A stretch of DNA of 64,000 bases from Aureibaculum sp. 2308TA14-22 (GCF_040538665.1 NZ_JBEWXT010000001.1:1142501-1206500), one strand, 5' to 3'. Shown: positions 36,398 to 46,060, counted from the first letter of the stretch. Made by a program: numbers and translations. Notes: generated by a model not told the origin, from the sequence alone.

Positions 36398-37945
36398 ATG
36401 AAAATGTTTAAAATAACTAAGATAGTATCTGTACTTACCTTATTAGCAGTAATTGCTTGGGGTTGTACTGACAAATTAGACGAGTTACAGCTTAATAACA
36501 ATTTTGCTGGTGGTACCGATTTTACCAAGACAGAAGATATGATTCTTTCCATTGTTGGTGTTTATGAAGCGTTTCAATCTAGAGGATGGGAACAGCCTTT
36601 ATTAATATCGGTTAGAGGTGATGATGTAAATGCTGGTGGATTAGGTGATCAGCAAGATTTTGCCGAAACAGATTTGTTCAATTACAATAAAGATTATTGG
36701 ATGTACAATTCACTTTGGGAAAATGTATATGTTGATATAATTACTGCACATACCGCAATGGAACAAATTGCAAGGTATCAAGAAGTAGCAGATGCGGCAG
36801 GGGTAGCAAAAGGAGATCAATATATAGCTGAGGCAAAAGTATTAAGAGCAATGATGCTTTTTCACTTGTCACAAGTATATGGAGATGTTTTTATTCCATT
36901 ATCTTCTGATACTGGAGAATTACTATCCCTAACTGAGGTACCCACCAAAGATCAGGTAATGCAACACATTTCAGATCAAATGGATGAAGCTATTGCAGTA
37001 TTACCAGATATGCGTCCAAATGAGCGTCAAGATTTACCAGGCGGTGTTACTAAATATACCGCGTTGGCAATCAAAGCCTTGGCACAACAAGAGTTGAAAA
37101 ATTATCAAGGCGTCGCGGATGCTGCTGGGCAAATCATTAGTTCAGGTAAATTCAGTTTGTTTTCTGATTTTTATGAATTGTTTAAAACACCAGGTAAGTT
37201 AAGTGACGAAAGTATTTTAGACTTACAGTATTCAGACTTTGGTCAAGGTGAGGGTGATAGAGAAAGTCATTTATATGCACCTTATGGGCCACAAGGATGG
37301 ACGCCAGCAGTGCTAGGTGCAAGTAGTGGTTGGGGTTTTTATGAGCCTAGCATGAAGTTTATCAAATTTATGTTAGACCGAAATGAAACAGTACGTTTAG
37401 AAACTTCAGTTTTATTTACTGATAGAGGGATAGCTGAGATAACATCAGATCCAGCTTATGCAACTTTACCTTCTTTTGTGAAGAATACAACCAGAGATGG
37501 TGATAGAATCAATGATTATGCACGTGCATTATTTGCTAGTGGTAAGCATTATTTACCTTCAAATCAATTAATTCCAGGAAGAACATCTTATGGTAGTAAT
37601 AAAAACTATAATATAATACGATATGCAGAAATTCTGTTAATCTATGCAGAGGCTCTAACTCAAGGAGCTAATGGTTCAGGAATGACAGCAGATCAAGCTG
37701 TAAATCAGGTTAGAGCTAGAGCAGGATTAGGGAACTTGTCAGGAGTTACAACTGATGATGTTTTAGATGAAAAATTTGCTGAATTAGGAATGGAATGGGG
37801 TAAACGCTATTTTGATATGATTAGATTAGGCAAAACAGCTGAACTTAGTTATGATGGTAGAACTTTTTCTGAAGATAAAAAATATCTTCCATATCCACAA
37901 AGTCAAGTAGATCAATTCCCTATTTTGGAAGGCGTTTCTAATTAA
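36398..37945 (+). CDS. SusD/RagB-family glycan-binding lipoprotein (PUL 1)
   Basis: A 515-residue surface lipoprotein (signal ending VIAWGC) that caps the SusC barrel and binds oligosaccharide. It has the TPR-like helices of the family (EAKVLRAMMLFHLSQVYGDV is diagnostic) and the C-terminal block NIIRYAEILLIYAEALT, then EFAELGMEWGKRYFDMIRLG-type residues with the conserved ending. The full length matches the family, with no truncation. Confidence 0.95.
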   Translation: MKMFKITKIVSVLTLLAVIAWGCTDKLDELQLNNNFAGGTDFTKTEDMILSIVGVYEAFQSRGWEQPLLISVRGDDVNAGGLGDQQDFAETDLFNYNKDYWMYNSLWENVYVDIITAHTAMEQIARYQEVADAAGVAKGDQYIAEAKVLRAMMLFHLSQVYGDVFIPLSSDTGELLSLTEVPTKDQVMQHISDQMDEAIAVLPDMRPNERQDLPGGVTKYTALAIKALAQQELKNYQGVADAAGQIISSGKFSLFSDFYELFKTPGKLSDESILDLQYSDFGQGEGDRESHLYAPYGPQGWTPAVLGASSGWGFYEPSMKFIKFMLDRNETVRLETSVLFTDRGIAEITSDPAYATLPSFVKNTTRDGDRINDYARALFASGKHYLPSNQLIPGRTSYGSNKNYNIIRYAEILLIYAEALTQGANGSGMTADQAVNQVRARAGLGNLSGVTTDDVLDEKFAELGMEWGKRYFDMIRLGKTAELSYDGRTFSEDKKYLPYPQSQVDQFPILEGVSN

Positions 37946-37968
37946 TGATAATTTAAATATTTAAAAAT

Positions 37969-39744
37969 ATGAAAACAATAAAAAAATTAATTGCAGTTGT
38001 AGTGCTTATGCTTTTTGCAGTAGCATGTAACGACGGAATTGATCCTATAACTCAGGTAGATCCAGGTCCAGATGCTTCCGCACCTGAAATAACTATTAAT
38101 TATCCTGTTGAGGGAACAAAAATTAAAGTAAATGAACCCGTCGTCTCTATCATGATCGATTTTGAAGTTACTGATGATATAGAGGTAGCCAATATTTCTG
38201 TAAAAATGGATGGTTCAGAAATTGCGACAATGAATGATTTTAAAGATTACCGTCGCGTGTTGGCCGAAGTTGCTTATGATAACTTAACTACAGGTGTACA
38301 TGAGTTAAATATTACTGCGACAGATTTAGATGGTAAATCTACATCTGAAATAGTAAGTTTTGAAAAAGAACCACCTTACATTCCTTTATTTGCGAACGAG
38401 GTAGCGTATATGGCTTTTGATGGTGATTATACTGAGCTAATTAGCGTAACTAAAGCTACTAAAGTTGGTTCTCCTGGTTTTGCAGGTGAAGGAATTGCTA
38501 GTCCTAATGCCTATGCTGGTGCAGCTGATTCTTATTTAACAATTCCTACTTCTACATTGCAGTTAGGGAGCGAGCTGACAGGAATGTTCTGGTATAAAGT
38601 AAATGCAAGCCCAGATAGAGGTGGTATTTTGGTTATTGGCCCTCCAGATCCTGATAAAGGAGCTGACAAACAAAATAATAGAAATAGTGGATTTAGAATG
38701 TTCCGTGAAAACGCCGGAGGTAAACAACGTATAAAGTTGAATGTAGGGACAGGGACTAAAAATGTATGGGTTGATGGTGGTACTGCGGCTGATTTAGACG
38801 CTGACAATCCAGAATGGGTAAATATTGCCTTTACCATTTCACCAACATCAGCAGTAGTTTATATAAACGGTCAGGTTGTAAAAGAGAGTACTTTAGAAGA
38901 AGGTGGTGTAGATTGGGCTGGTTGTGATATTATGTCAATTATGTCTGGTGAACCACGTTTTAACGGTTGGAACCATAAATCTGACAACAGCTTCATGGAC
39001 GAATTGCGTATTTTCAATACAGCAATGACTCAAGAAGAAATTCAAAACGTAATTGGTGTAACCAATCCTTATGAACCAGCAGACGGTGAAACATTGTATA
39101 TGAAGTTTGATGATAAATATAATAACTTAGTTGGTGGGGCATTAGCTACAGAAGTAGGCTCTCCTGGCTATGCAGGAGAAGCTAAAAAAGGTAGCAATGC
39201 CTATGCTGGGGCTACTGATTCTTATTTAACACTTCCAACTACCGGTTTGCAAGGAGAATCATTTAGTGCCACATTTTGGTATAAAGTAAATGCAGAACCA
39301 AATAGAGCTGGTATTTTAGTTATGGGACCTGAGGATCCGGACAATGCGGATTATCCAGATAAACAAAATAACAGGAATTATGGGTTTAGATTTTTCCGTG
39401 AAGATGCTGGAGGTATGCAACGTGTTAAATTAAATGTAGGTACTGGGACTTCTAATGTTTGGGTTGACGGTGGTTCAGCCGCAGATATTGATCCTGCTGC
39501 TGGAGAATGGGTGCATTTAGCATTTACAATAACACCTGGCAAGGCTAAAGTTTACATTAATGGCGAAATGGTTAAAGAAAGTGATGTAGCTGGTGTGGAC
39601 TGGGCAGGTTGTGATATATTATCTATCATGTCAGGTGCACCACGTTTTACTGGTTGGAATCACAAATCTGACAGTAGCTACATGGATGATTTACATTTGT
39701 TTAACAAAGCGTTGACACAAGAGGAAATACAAGATATTATGTAA
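37969..39744 (+). CDS. Surface glycan-binding lipoprotein with tandem LamG domains (PUL 1)
   Basis: A 591-residue lipoprotein (signal ending FAVACND) in the SusE/SusF position. It has an Ig-like domain (about 38-138) and then two concanavalin/LamG-type domains (about 145-365 and 370-591) that are close copies of each other: both contain DSYLT-P-T, FWYKVNA-P-R-GIL, DKQNNRN-GFR-FRE-AGG, VDWAGCDI-SIMSG-PRF-GWNHKSD and end in a TQEEIQ helix. An internal duplication is therefore recent enough to be obvious. It probably holds the polysaccharide at the cell surface for the GH144 enzymes. Confidence 0.88.
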   Translation: MKTIKKLIAVVVLMLFAVACNDGIDPITQVDPGPDASAPEITINYPVEGTKIKVNEPVVSIMIDFEVTDDIEVANISVKMDGSEIATMNDFKDYRRVLAEVAYDNLTTGVHELNITATDLDGKSTSEIVSFEKEPPYIPLFANEVAYMAFDGDYTELISVTKATKVGSPGFAGEGIASPNAYAGAADSYLTIPTSTLQLGSELTGMFWYKVNASPDRGGILVIGPPDPDKGADKQNNRNSGFRMFRENAGGKQRIKLNVGTGTKNVWVDGGTAADLDADNPEWVNIAFTISPTSAVVYINGQVVKESTLEEGGVDWAGCDIMSIMSGEPRFNGWNHKSDNSFMDELRIFNTAMTQEEIQNVIGVTNPYEPADGETLYMKFDDKYNNLVGGALATEVGSPGYAGEAKKGSNAYAGATDSYLTLPTTGLQGESFSATFWYKVNAEPNRAGILVMGPEDPDNADYPDKQNNRNYGFRFFREDAGGMQRVKLNVGTGTSNVWVDGGSAADIDPAAGEWVHLAFTITPGKAKVYINGEMVKESDVAGVDWAGCDILSIMSGAPRFTGWNHKSDSSYMDDLHLFNKALTQEEIQDIM

Positions 39745-39797
39745 AGATTAATTATTTTGAGTTAGTAGTTACCATCAAAGCTAAAACCTAGATGGTC

Positions 39798-39831
39798 TTT
39801 TAGCTGCATTCTTAATTGAGTGCAGCTAAAA
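39798..39831 (+). terminator. Hairpin after the LamG lipoprotein gene
   Basis: TTTTAGCTGCA (39798-39808) and TGCAGCTAAAA (39821-39831) form a perfect 11-bp stem with a 12-nt loop, about 55 bp after the stop codon. The T tract after it is short, so it may be a processing or attenuation site that separates susCD-SGBP transcript levels from the enzyme genes. Confidence 0.55.
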
Positions 39832-39859
39832 TTTACTTAATGTAATTAATCTTTTACTT

Positions 39860-39884
39860 GTCATTCCGACGAAGGAGGAATCCC
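39860..39884. repeat. Short palindromic repeat
   Basis: GTCATTCCGACGAAGGAGGA and the following bases form a small stem (ATTCC 39863-39867 with GGAAT 39877-39881). Its GC-rich sequence in an AT-rich gap looks like a dispersed bacterial palindromic unit. Confidence 0.4.
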
Positions 39885-39971
39885 ATTAAATTGTCTTAGA
39901 TTTTAATTCAAGATATTTCTCTACCTGATGTTTAGTTTCAAGATGATAATTAATAGAAAACACTATAAACT

Positions 39972-41357
39972 ATGAAAACAATTAACCAACTATTTATAAT
40001 ATTCCTTTTAAGTTTTCTATCCTTTTCGTGCAAAGAAAAAGCACAAGAAGGAATAGATGAACTAAAAACTAATATGAGCAAACAAATGGTTGAATTTAAT
40101 CTTACAGCAGAAGATGAAACATTATTAGACAAAATCCAAAAGCAAACTTTCAATTATTTCTGGGAAGGAGCAGAACCTAATTCTGGATTAGCTCGTGAAC
40201 GTTTGCACATGGACGATATTTATCCCACATCACCAAAAAATACGGTTACCATTGGAGGTAGTGGATTTGGTCTAATGGCTATTTTAGTTGGTATTGAGCG
40301 AAATTTTATAACAAAGGCAGAGGCTTTTGACCGTTATGTGAAAATTGTTGATTTTCTTGAAAAAGCAGATCGATTTCATGGTGCATGGCCACATTGGTTA
40401 AATGGAGAAACTGGAAAAACATTAGCGTTCAGTAAAAAAGACAATGGAGGCGATTTAGTTGAAACTGCCTTTTTAGTCCAAGGACTGTTAACTGTTGCTG
40501 AATATTTTAGAGAAGGTAATGATGTAGAAAAAGAATTGGTAGCAAAAATAGAACAGCTTTGTAATGAAGTGGAATGGAATTGGTACACCAAGGGCGAAAA
40601 CGTATTGTACTGGCACTGGTCACCAGAATATAAATGGGAAATGAATTTTCCTGTGGGAGGTTACAACGAAGCTTTAATTATGTACATTTTAGCGGCAGGT
40701 TCACCTACACATGCTGTTAAACCTGAAGTATATCACAAGGGTTGGGCAAGAAATGGAGATATTGCTAAAGACACGGTTTTTTACGGTTTAGAAACCGAAT
40801 TGGATCATTATGAACATGATAAATCACCTGTTGGGCCACTTTTTTGGGCACATTATTCGTATTTGGGAATGAATCCAAAAGGATTAAAGGACACTTATGG
40901 CGATTACTGGAAATTGAACAGAAATCATGCGTTGATTCACTACAAGCATGCTATTGAGAATCCTAATAATTTTAATGGATATGGTGAGAATTTTTGGGGC
41001 TTTACCTCAAGCTATTCAATGAAAGGATATGCAGGACATAGACCCGATAAGGATATAGGTGTGGTTTCACCAACTGCCGCACTTTCTTCATTTCCTTATA
41101 CGCCAAAAGAAAGTATGCAAATGTTAAGACATTTATATAAAGATATGCCTGAATATATTGGTAAATATGGCCCTTATGATGCCATAACCTTAGAACATGA
41201 TTGGAAAACAGTAAGATATCTGGCTATTGACCAGGGTCCTATTCCAGTGATGATTGAAAATTATAGATCTGGATTATTATGGGATTTGTTTATGAAAAAT
41301 AAAGAGGTACAAAACGGACTAAAGAAATTAGGTTTTACAAGTCCGTATTTGGAGTAA
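39972..41357 (+). CDS. GH144/PF10091 lipoprotein, predicted endo-beta-1,2-glucanase (copy A)
   Basis: A 461-residue lipoprotein (signal ending FLSFSCKEK) of the PF10091 'glycoamylase' fold, which contains GH144. It has the (alpha/alpha)6 landmarks QKQTFNYFWEGAEPNSGLARER, TIGGSGFGLMAILVGIER, ADRFHGAWPHWLNGETG, KDNGGDLVETAFLVQGLL and VVSPTAALSSFPYTPKES, with many conserved acids and aromatics. Characterised GH144 enzymes cleave beta-1,2-glucan. The lipid anchor and PUL position indicate action at the surface or in the periplasm. It lies 231 bp before a paralogue; the two share all the landmarks but differ around the middle (here ETELDHYEHDKSPVGPLFWAHY). Confidence 0.85.
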   Translation: MKTINQLFIIFLLSFLSFSCKEKAQEGIDELKTNMSKQMVEFNLTAEDETLLDKIQKQTFNYFWEGAEPNSGLARERLHMDDIYPTSPKNTVTIGGSGFGLMAILVGIERNFITKAEAFDRYVKIVDFLEKADRFHGAWPHWLNGETGKTLAFSKKDNGGDLVETAFLVQGLLTVAEYFREGNDVEKELVAKIEQLCNEVEWNWYTKGENVLYWHWSPEYKWEMNFPVGGYNEALIMYILAAGSPTHAVKPEVYHKGWARNGDIAKDTVFYGLETELDHYEHDKSPVGPLFWAHYSYLGMNPKGLKDTYGDYWKLNRNHALIHYKHAIENPNNFNGYGENFWGFTSSYSMKGYAGHRPDKDIGVVSPTAALSSFPYTPKESMQMLRHLYKDMPEYIGKYGPYDAITLEHDWKTVRYLAIDQGPIPVMIENYRSGLLWDLFMKNKEVQNGLKKLGFTSPYLE

Positions 41358-41430
41358 AAAAGATCGGCAGTTAAATACATATCAAAATATATTGTCATAA
41401 CTCTGAAAATTAATACATTATCGAAATTCT

Positions 41431-41502
41431 TATGTCGGTTCGAGCGGAGTCGAGAACTAAATCAAAACTATAAATAGGTTTCGACTCCGCTCAACCTGAC
41501 AT
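41431..41502. repeat. Large imperfect inverted repeat between the GH144 genes
   Basis: Left arm 41431-41457 and right arm 41476-41502 pair over about 26 bp with two one-base bulges and few mismatches; both contain the core GAGCGGAGTCGA (as CGACTCCGCTC on the right). The GC-rich core in AT-rich DNA suggests a dispersed repeat of REP type that can form a long hairpin in the mRNA between the two enzyme genes. Confidence 0.7.
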
Positions 41503-41586
41503 CGTTATAAAGATGGCTCATAGAACAATTACGGCACAAATAAAATTAAAAAAAACAGTATCCACAGTATCATTTCTAATAAAACA

Positions 41587-42939
41587 ATGAAATTAAAATC
41601 AATACTAATATTAATTACTGTAATTCTACTCTCGTGCAAAAAAGATGATTACGTCTATGAACCACCTAAGCCACCAGATCCATTTCCAACATTGAGCGAT
41701 GAAGAGATTATGGACTTGACCCAAAAAGAAACCTTTAGGTACTTTTGGGATTTTGCCCATACAGCATCTGGAGCAGCTAGGGAACGTTATCATCCAGGAA
41801 ATCCTTCAAACGATGCCAATACGGTTACTTCTGGAGGAACGGGTTTCGGACTTATGGCTCTGGTTGTTGGTATTGAACGCGGTTATATTACCAAAACTCA
41901 GGGTGTGGAACGTTTCAATAAAATTTTAACTTTTTTAGAAAATGCTGATCGTTTTCATGGTGCATGGCCACATTGGTTAGACGGTAATAGTGGTTCAGTA
42001 AAACCTTTTAGTGCTAAAGACAATGGGGGAGATCTCGTTGAAACTGCCTTTTTAGTGCAAGGTCTAATTTGTGTAAGGGAATATTTTAAGAATGGGAATG
42101 ATGAAGAAAAAGCACTGGCTACCAAAGCAGATGAATTATGGAAAGGTGTTGAATGGAATTGGTACACCAATAACAAAGACGAATTGCTTTGGCATTGGAG
42201 TCCAAATTTTGGTTTTGAAATAAACTTAAGACTAAGAGGCCATAACGAAACAATGATTGCTTATATTTTGGCCGCGGCCTCACCGGACTATACCATTACC
42301 AAAGAAGTATATGAAAAAGGTTGGGCCAATGAAGGAGCTATAAAATCTACTGCTTCACAATATGGATATCCTTTGGTTTTAAAACATGCAGGAGCTCCAC
42401 AATTTGGTGGGCCTTTATTTTTTTCCCATTATTCTTTTTTAGGTTTAAATCCAAAGAATTTATCTGATCAATATGGTAATTATTGGCAATTAAATGTGAG
42501 CCATTCAAAAATCAATTACCAGTATTGTGTGGGGAACCCTAAGGGTTTTCGAGATTATGGAAAAGAGTGTTGGGGCTTAACGGCAAGTTATACTAGGAAA
42601 GACGATGGCGGAATAGGTTATAAGGCTCATAAACCAAACAATGATTCTGGGGTTATTTCGCCTACAGCAGCAATAAGTTCTATTCCTTACACACCACAAG
42701 AATCTTTAAAAGCGATGCACTATTTTTACAAACATAAAGATAAGTTATTAGGACCTGCTGGATTTTACGATGCTTTTAGTCCTCAACACAATTATTGGGT
42801 GGCAGAAGCTTATTTGGCTATAGATCAAGGTCCCCAAATTATTATGATAGAGAACCATAGAACGGGTTTATTATGGAATTTATTTATGCAAAATAGTGAT
42901 ATTAAAAAAGGATTGGATAAATTGGGATTTAATTATTAA
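41587..42939 (+). CDS. GH144/PF10091 lipoprotein, predicted beta-1,2-glucan-active enzyme (copy B)
   Basis: A 450-residue lipoprotein (signal ending ILLSCKKDD) paralogous to the preceding gene. It keeps QKETFRYFWDFAHTASGAARERYH, SGGTGFGLMALVVGIERG, ADRFHGAWPHWLDG, AKDNGGDLVETAFLVQGL and VISPTAAISSIPYTPQES. The mid-region around GAPQFGGPLFFSHY differs strongly from copy A, so the two may differ in substrate length or mode (endo versus exo). The gene is followed 21 bp later by the esterase. Confidence 0.85.
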   Translation: MKLKSILILITVILLSCKKDDYVYEPPKPPDPFPTLSDEEIMDLTQKETFRYFWDFAHTASGAARERYHPGNPSNDANTVTSGGTGFGLMALVVGIERGYITKTQGVERFNKILTFLENADRFHGAWPHWLDGNSGSVKPFSAKDNGGDLVETAFLVQGLICVREYFKNGNDEEKALATKADELWKGVEWNWYTNNKDELLWHWSPNFGFEINLRLRGHNETMIAYILAAASPDYTITKEVYEKGWANEGAIKSTASQYGYPLVLKHAGAPQFGGPLFFSHYSFLGLNPKNLSDQYGNYWQLNVSHSKINYQYCVGNPKGFRDYGKECWGLTASYTRKDDGGIGYKAHKPNNDSGVISPTAAISSIPYTPQESLKAMHYFYKHKDKLLGPAGFYDAFSPQHNYWVAEAYLAIDQGPQIIMIENHRTGLLWNLFMQNSDIKKGLDKLGFNY

Positions 42940-42960
42940 TACTGTGATAAAAATTAAATT

Positions 42961-43755
42961 ATGAAACATAAAAATTACGTTTGGATTTTAGCATTGCTTT
43001 TTGCAACAAGTGTGTTTGCACAACATCAGAAGGAATATGTAAAAGAATATTTAGTTGAGGGAACAGACACACTTAAATTAAGAGTATTATACCCTAAAGA
43101 TTTCAAAAAGACTGAGGGTTATCCTGTGGTTCTATTCTTACATGGGGCTGGTGAACGAGGTAATGATAATAAGAAGCAATTGATTCATGGTAGCAAAATG
43201 TTTGTTGATTCAATTGAAAAGCACCCTGCAATAGTAGTTTTTCCACAATGTCAACAAAATGATTTTTGGGCTAATGCTACAGTTGATAGAACAACTCAAC
43301 CTATTGCTCTGAAATTCCCTAAAGACAGTAAGCCAACCAAAGGATTGCATTTAGTAATGAGATATTTGGATGAGTTGGTGAAAAATCCATATATAAAGAA
43401 AGATCAAATTTATGTTGGTGGATTATCAATGGGAGGTATGGGTACATTTGAATTGTTAAGTAGAAAACCAGAACTATTTGCTGCCGCTTTTGCCATTTGC
43501 GGTGGCGGAAATGCAGAATTGGCAGAAAAATACGCTAAGAGTACTGCAATGTGGGTTTTTCATGGAGCAGAAGATAATGTAGTGAATCCGCAGTTGTCAG
43601 TAGATATGGTTTCAGCATTATTAAAATATGGAGGAAAACCAAATTTTAACTTGTATAGTAAAGCAAACCACAATAGCTGGGATGCTGCTTTTGCTGAACC
43701 AGAGCTATTATCTTGGTTATTTTCAAATATAAAAAACAAAAATACAGATGAATAA
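42961..43755 (+). CDS. Secreted alpha/beta-hydrolase esterase (PUL 1)
   Basis: A 264-residue exported hydrolase (signal ending TSVFAQ). The serine nucleophile is S156 in GGLSMGGMG; the oxyanion region is FLHGAGERGND and the terminal histidine is in KANHNSWDAAF. It is close to the phospholipase/carboxylesterase and prolyl-oligopeptidase-like esterases seen in PULs, where they remove acyl groups from glycans. It overlaps the GH3 start by 8 bp, indicating translational coupling. An acyl modification of the PUL substrate is therefore likely. Confidence 0.85.
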   Translation: MKHKNYVWILALLFATSVFAQHQKEYVKEYLVEGTDTLKLRVLYPKDFKKTEGYPVVLFLHGAGERGNDNKKQLIHGSKMFVDSIEKHPAIVVFPQCQQNDFWANATVDRTTQPIALKFPKDSKPTKGLHLVMRYLDELVKNPYIKKDQIYVGGLSMGGMGTFELLSRKPELFAAAFAICGGGNAELAEKYAKSTAMWVFHGAEDNVVNPQLSVDMVSALLKYGGKPNFNLYSKANHNSWDAAFAEPELLSWLFSNIKNKNTDE

Positions 43756-46003
43756 ATTGAAATTAATTAACATCTTTTCTTTAGTTGTCGTTTCGTTATT
43801 TTTTATTTCCTGTCAAGGTCAAAAAATAACGGCCACTCAAACGAAATTATCGATCGATCAGCGAGTTGATTCTTTAATAAAATTAATGACGTTAGAAGAA
43901 AAAATTGGCCAAACAGTAATGTATAGTGGCGGTTGGGATAAAACGGGCCCCACAGTAAGTTCAGATAATAAAAAGTATATACGTCAAGGTAATGTGGGTG
44001 CTATGCTTAATGTATACTCTGTTAAGGGAACAAAAGAATTACAAAAAATTGCAGTCGAAGAAACAAGATTGGGAATTCCTTTGTTATACGGTTATGACGT
44101 TATTCATGGGCATCGTACTATTTTTCCTATTAATTTAGGTTTAGCTGCAAGCTGGGATATGGATTTAATTGAAAATAGCTCTAGAATAGCTGCTGAAGAA
44201 GCTTCTGCTGAAGGCATTCATTGGACTTTTGCTCCAATGGTTGATATTGCACGTGACCCAAGATGGGGGCGAATTTCTGAAGGTGCAGGGGAAGATGTTT
44301 ATTTGGCCAGTAAAATTGCAAAAGCGTATGTTAAAGGTTTTCAAGGTGATGATTTATCAGAACACAATACCATTTTAGCTTGTGCCAAGCATTTTGTGGG
44401 TTACGGTGCTGCTCAGGCAGGCAGGGATTATCACACCGTGAATATGGGTGAAGGCGAATTGCGGAATGTCTATTTGCCCCCGTTTAAAGCCGCAATTGAT
44501 GCAGGCGTGGAAACCTTTATGACTGCTTTTAATGAGGTAAATGGTGTGCCAGCTTCAGGTAGTAAGTTTCTATATCGTCAAATTTTAAGGGATGAATGGG
44601 GTTTCAAAGGTTTTGTAGTTTCAGATTATACTGCTATAAATGAAATGATACAACACGGTTTTGCAAAAGATAGTACACATGCCGCTATGTTAGCCATGAA
44701 TGCAGGTATTGAAATGGATATGATGGGTAGTGTTTACAGAAAATATTTAAAAAGACTAATTGCCGAAGGCAAAGTAGATGAAGCTACTATAAATGAGGCT
44801 TGTAGATTGATTTTAAAAGCTAAATTTGATTTAGGCCTTTTTGAAGACCCTTATCGTTACAGTAATAAAAAACGTGAAAAAGAAATAGTATATAAAAAAG
44901 AATTTTTAGAAGCCGCTCGCCATGCAGCTGCCGCATCATCGGTTTTATTAAAGAATGAAAATAGTGCTTTGCCATTGTTAAATGATAAAACCATTGCACT
45001 TATAGGACCATTAGTTAAGGATAAAGAAAATATAATTGGTAATTGGGCTGCGGCAGGTGATAGAACAGGAAAAGCAAAAAGTATCTATGAGGGGGTTTTA
45101 GAGCATACGGATAAAAATAAAGTGCTTTATGCTCAAGGTTGTGATATAGAATCTAACGATAAAAGTAAGTTCGACGAAGCTATTGCCATAGCCAAAAAGG
45201 CAGACAAAGTAGTGCTGGTAATGGGTGAAGATTACGATATGAGCGGTGAAGCGGCTTCAAGAACTAATATTAAATTACCGGGTGTACAAACTGAATTTAT
45301 AAAAAAAATCAGAGATGCTGTGCCTGATAAACAAATTGTATTAGTGTTAATGAATGGTCGTCCGCTAGATTTATCGACTGAAGATACTTTGGCAGATGCT
45401 ATTTTAGAAACTTGGTTTCCGGGAACTTCGGGCGGACTGGGCGTAGCCGATGTGCTGTACGGAGCGTATAATCCATCTGGAAAATTAACCGCTACTTTTC
45501 CAAGAAATGTCGGGCAAATTCCTATCTATTACAACATGAAAAATACAGGCCGTCCGATAAACCCTAAGAACCCAAAGGGCGACTATAAATCATTTTATCA
45601 AGATGTTCCTAATTCTCCGTTATACGCTTTCGGACATGGATTGAGTTATACCACTTTTGATTATGAGAATTTACAATTATCAGCTAGAGAAATTTCATTT
45701 TCTGATAAGTTAACTGCAAGTGTAACCATCACTAATACAGGAAATTATGATGGACATGAAGTAGTACAACTTTACATACATGATAAAGTGGGTAGTGTTA
45801 CACGTCCTGTAAAAGAACTTAAAGGTTTTGAAAAAATATTTCTTAAAAAAGGAGAAAGTAAAACTGTAAATTTTACATTGTCAGTTGAGGATTTAAAATT
45901 CTACAATAGTGAAATGAAATTTACTGTAGAACCAGGAGAGTTTGAAATTGCTATTGCCGGAACGTCTGATTTTGAGTTTAAAGATGGATTTGTGTTGAAA
46001 TAG
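43748..46003 (+). CDS. bglX: GH3 beta-glucosidase lipoprotein
   Basis: A 751-residue lipoprotein (signal ending FFISCQGQ) with the full GH3 architecture: N-terminal TIM barrel with the nucleophile D293 in GFVVSDYTAIN, the alpha/beta sandwich domain (about 395-620), and a C-terminal fibronectin type III-like domain (about 660-745, FEKIFLKKGESKTVNF). It would remove terminal glucose from the oligosaccharides made by the GH144 enzymes; GH3 enzymes acting on sophoro-oligosaccharides are known. The start overlaps the esterase stop (ATGAATAA). The symbol reflects the family name only. Confidence 0.92.
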   Translation: MNKLKLINIFSLVVVSLFFISCQGQKITATQTKLSIDQRVDSLIKLMTLEEKIGQTVMYSGGWDKTGPTVSSDNKKYIRQGNVGAMLNVYSVKGTKELQKIAVEETRLGIPLLYGYDVIHGHRTIFPINLGLAASWDMDLIENSSRIAAEEASAEGIHWTFAPMVDIARDPRWGRISEGAGEDVYLASKIAKAYVKGFQGDDLSEHNTILACAKHFVGYGAAQAGRDYHTVNMGEGELRNVYLPPFKAAIDAGVETFMTAFNEVNGVPASGSKFLYRQILRDEWGFKGFVVSDYTAINEMIQHGFAKDSTHAAMLAMNAGIEMDMMGSVYRKYLKRLIAEGKVDEATINEACRLILKAKFDLGLFEDPYRYSNKKREKEIVYKKEFLEAARHAAAASSVLLKNENSALPLLNDKTIALIGPLVKDKENIIGNWAAAGDRTGKAKSIYEGVLEHTDKNKVLYAQGCDIESNDKSKFDEAIAIAKKADKVVLVMGEDYDMSGEAASRTNIKLPGVQTEFIKKIRDAVPDKQIVLVLMNGRPLDLSTEDTLADAILETWFPGTSGGLGVADVLYGAYNPSGKLTATFPRNVGQIPIYYNMKNTGRPINPKNPKGDYKSFYQDVPNSPLYAFGHGLSYTTFDYENLQLSAREISFSDKLTASVTITNTGNYDGHEVVQLYIHDKVGSVTRPVKELKGFEKIFLKKGESKTVNFTLSVEDLKFYNSEMKFTVEPGEFEIAIAGTSDFEFKDGFVLK

Positions 46004-46015
46004 ATTTGTACTATT

Positions 46016-46046
46016 GACCTCAGAGGTTTTCAAAACCTGTGAGGTC
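46016..46046. repeat. 31-bp near-perfect palindrome after GH3 gene
   Basis: Arms of 15 bp (46016-46030 and 46032-46046) around a central C, with one mismatch: GACCTCAGAGGTTTT and AAAACCTGTGAGGTC. It lies between GH3 and the GTG-started hydrolase, and may act as a terminator-like hairpin or as a dispersed repeat. Confidence 0.65.
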
Positions 46047-46060
46047 GTCAAAATAAAAGT

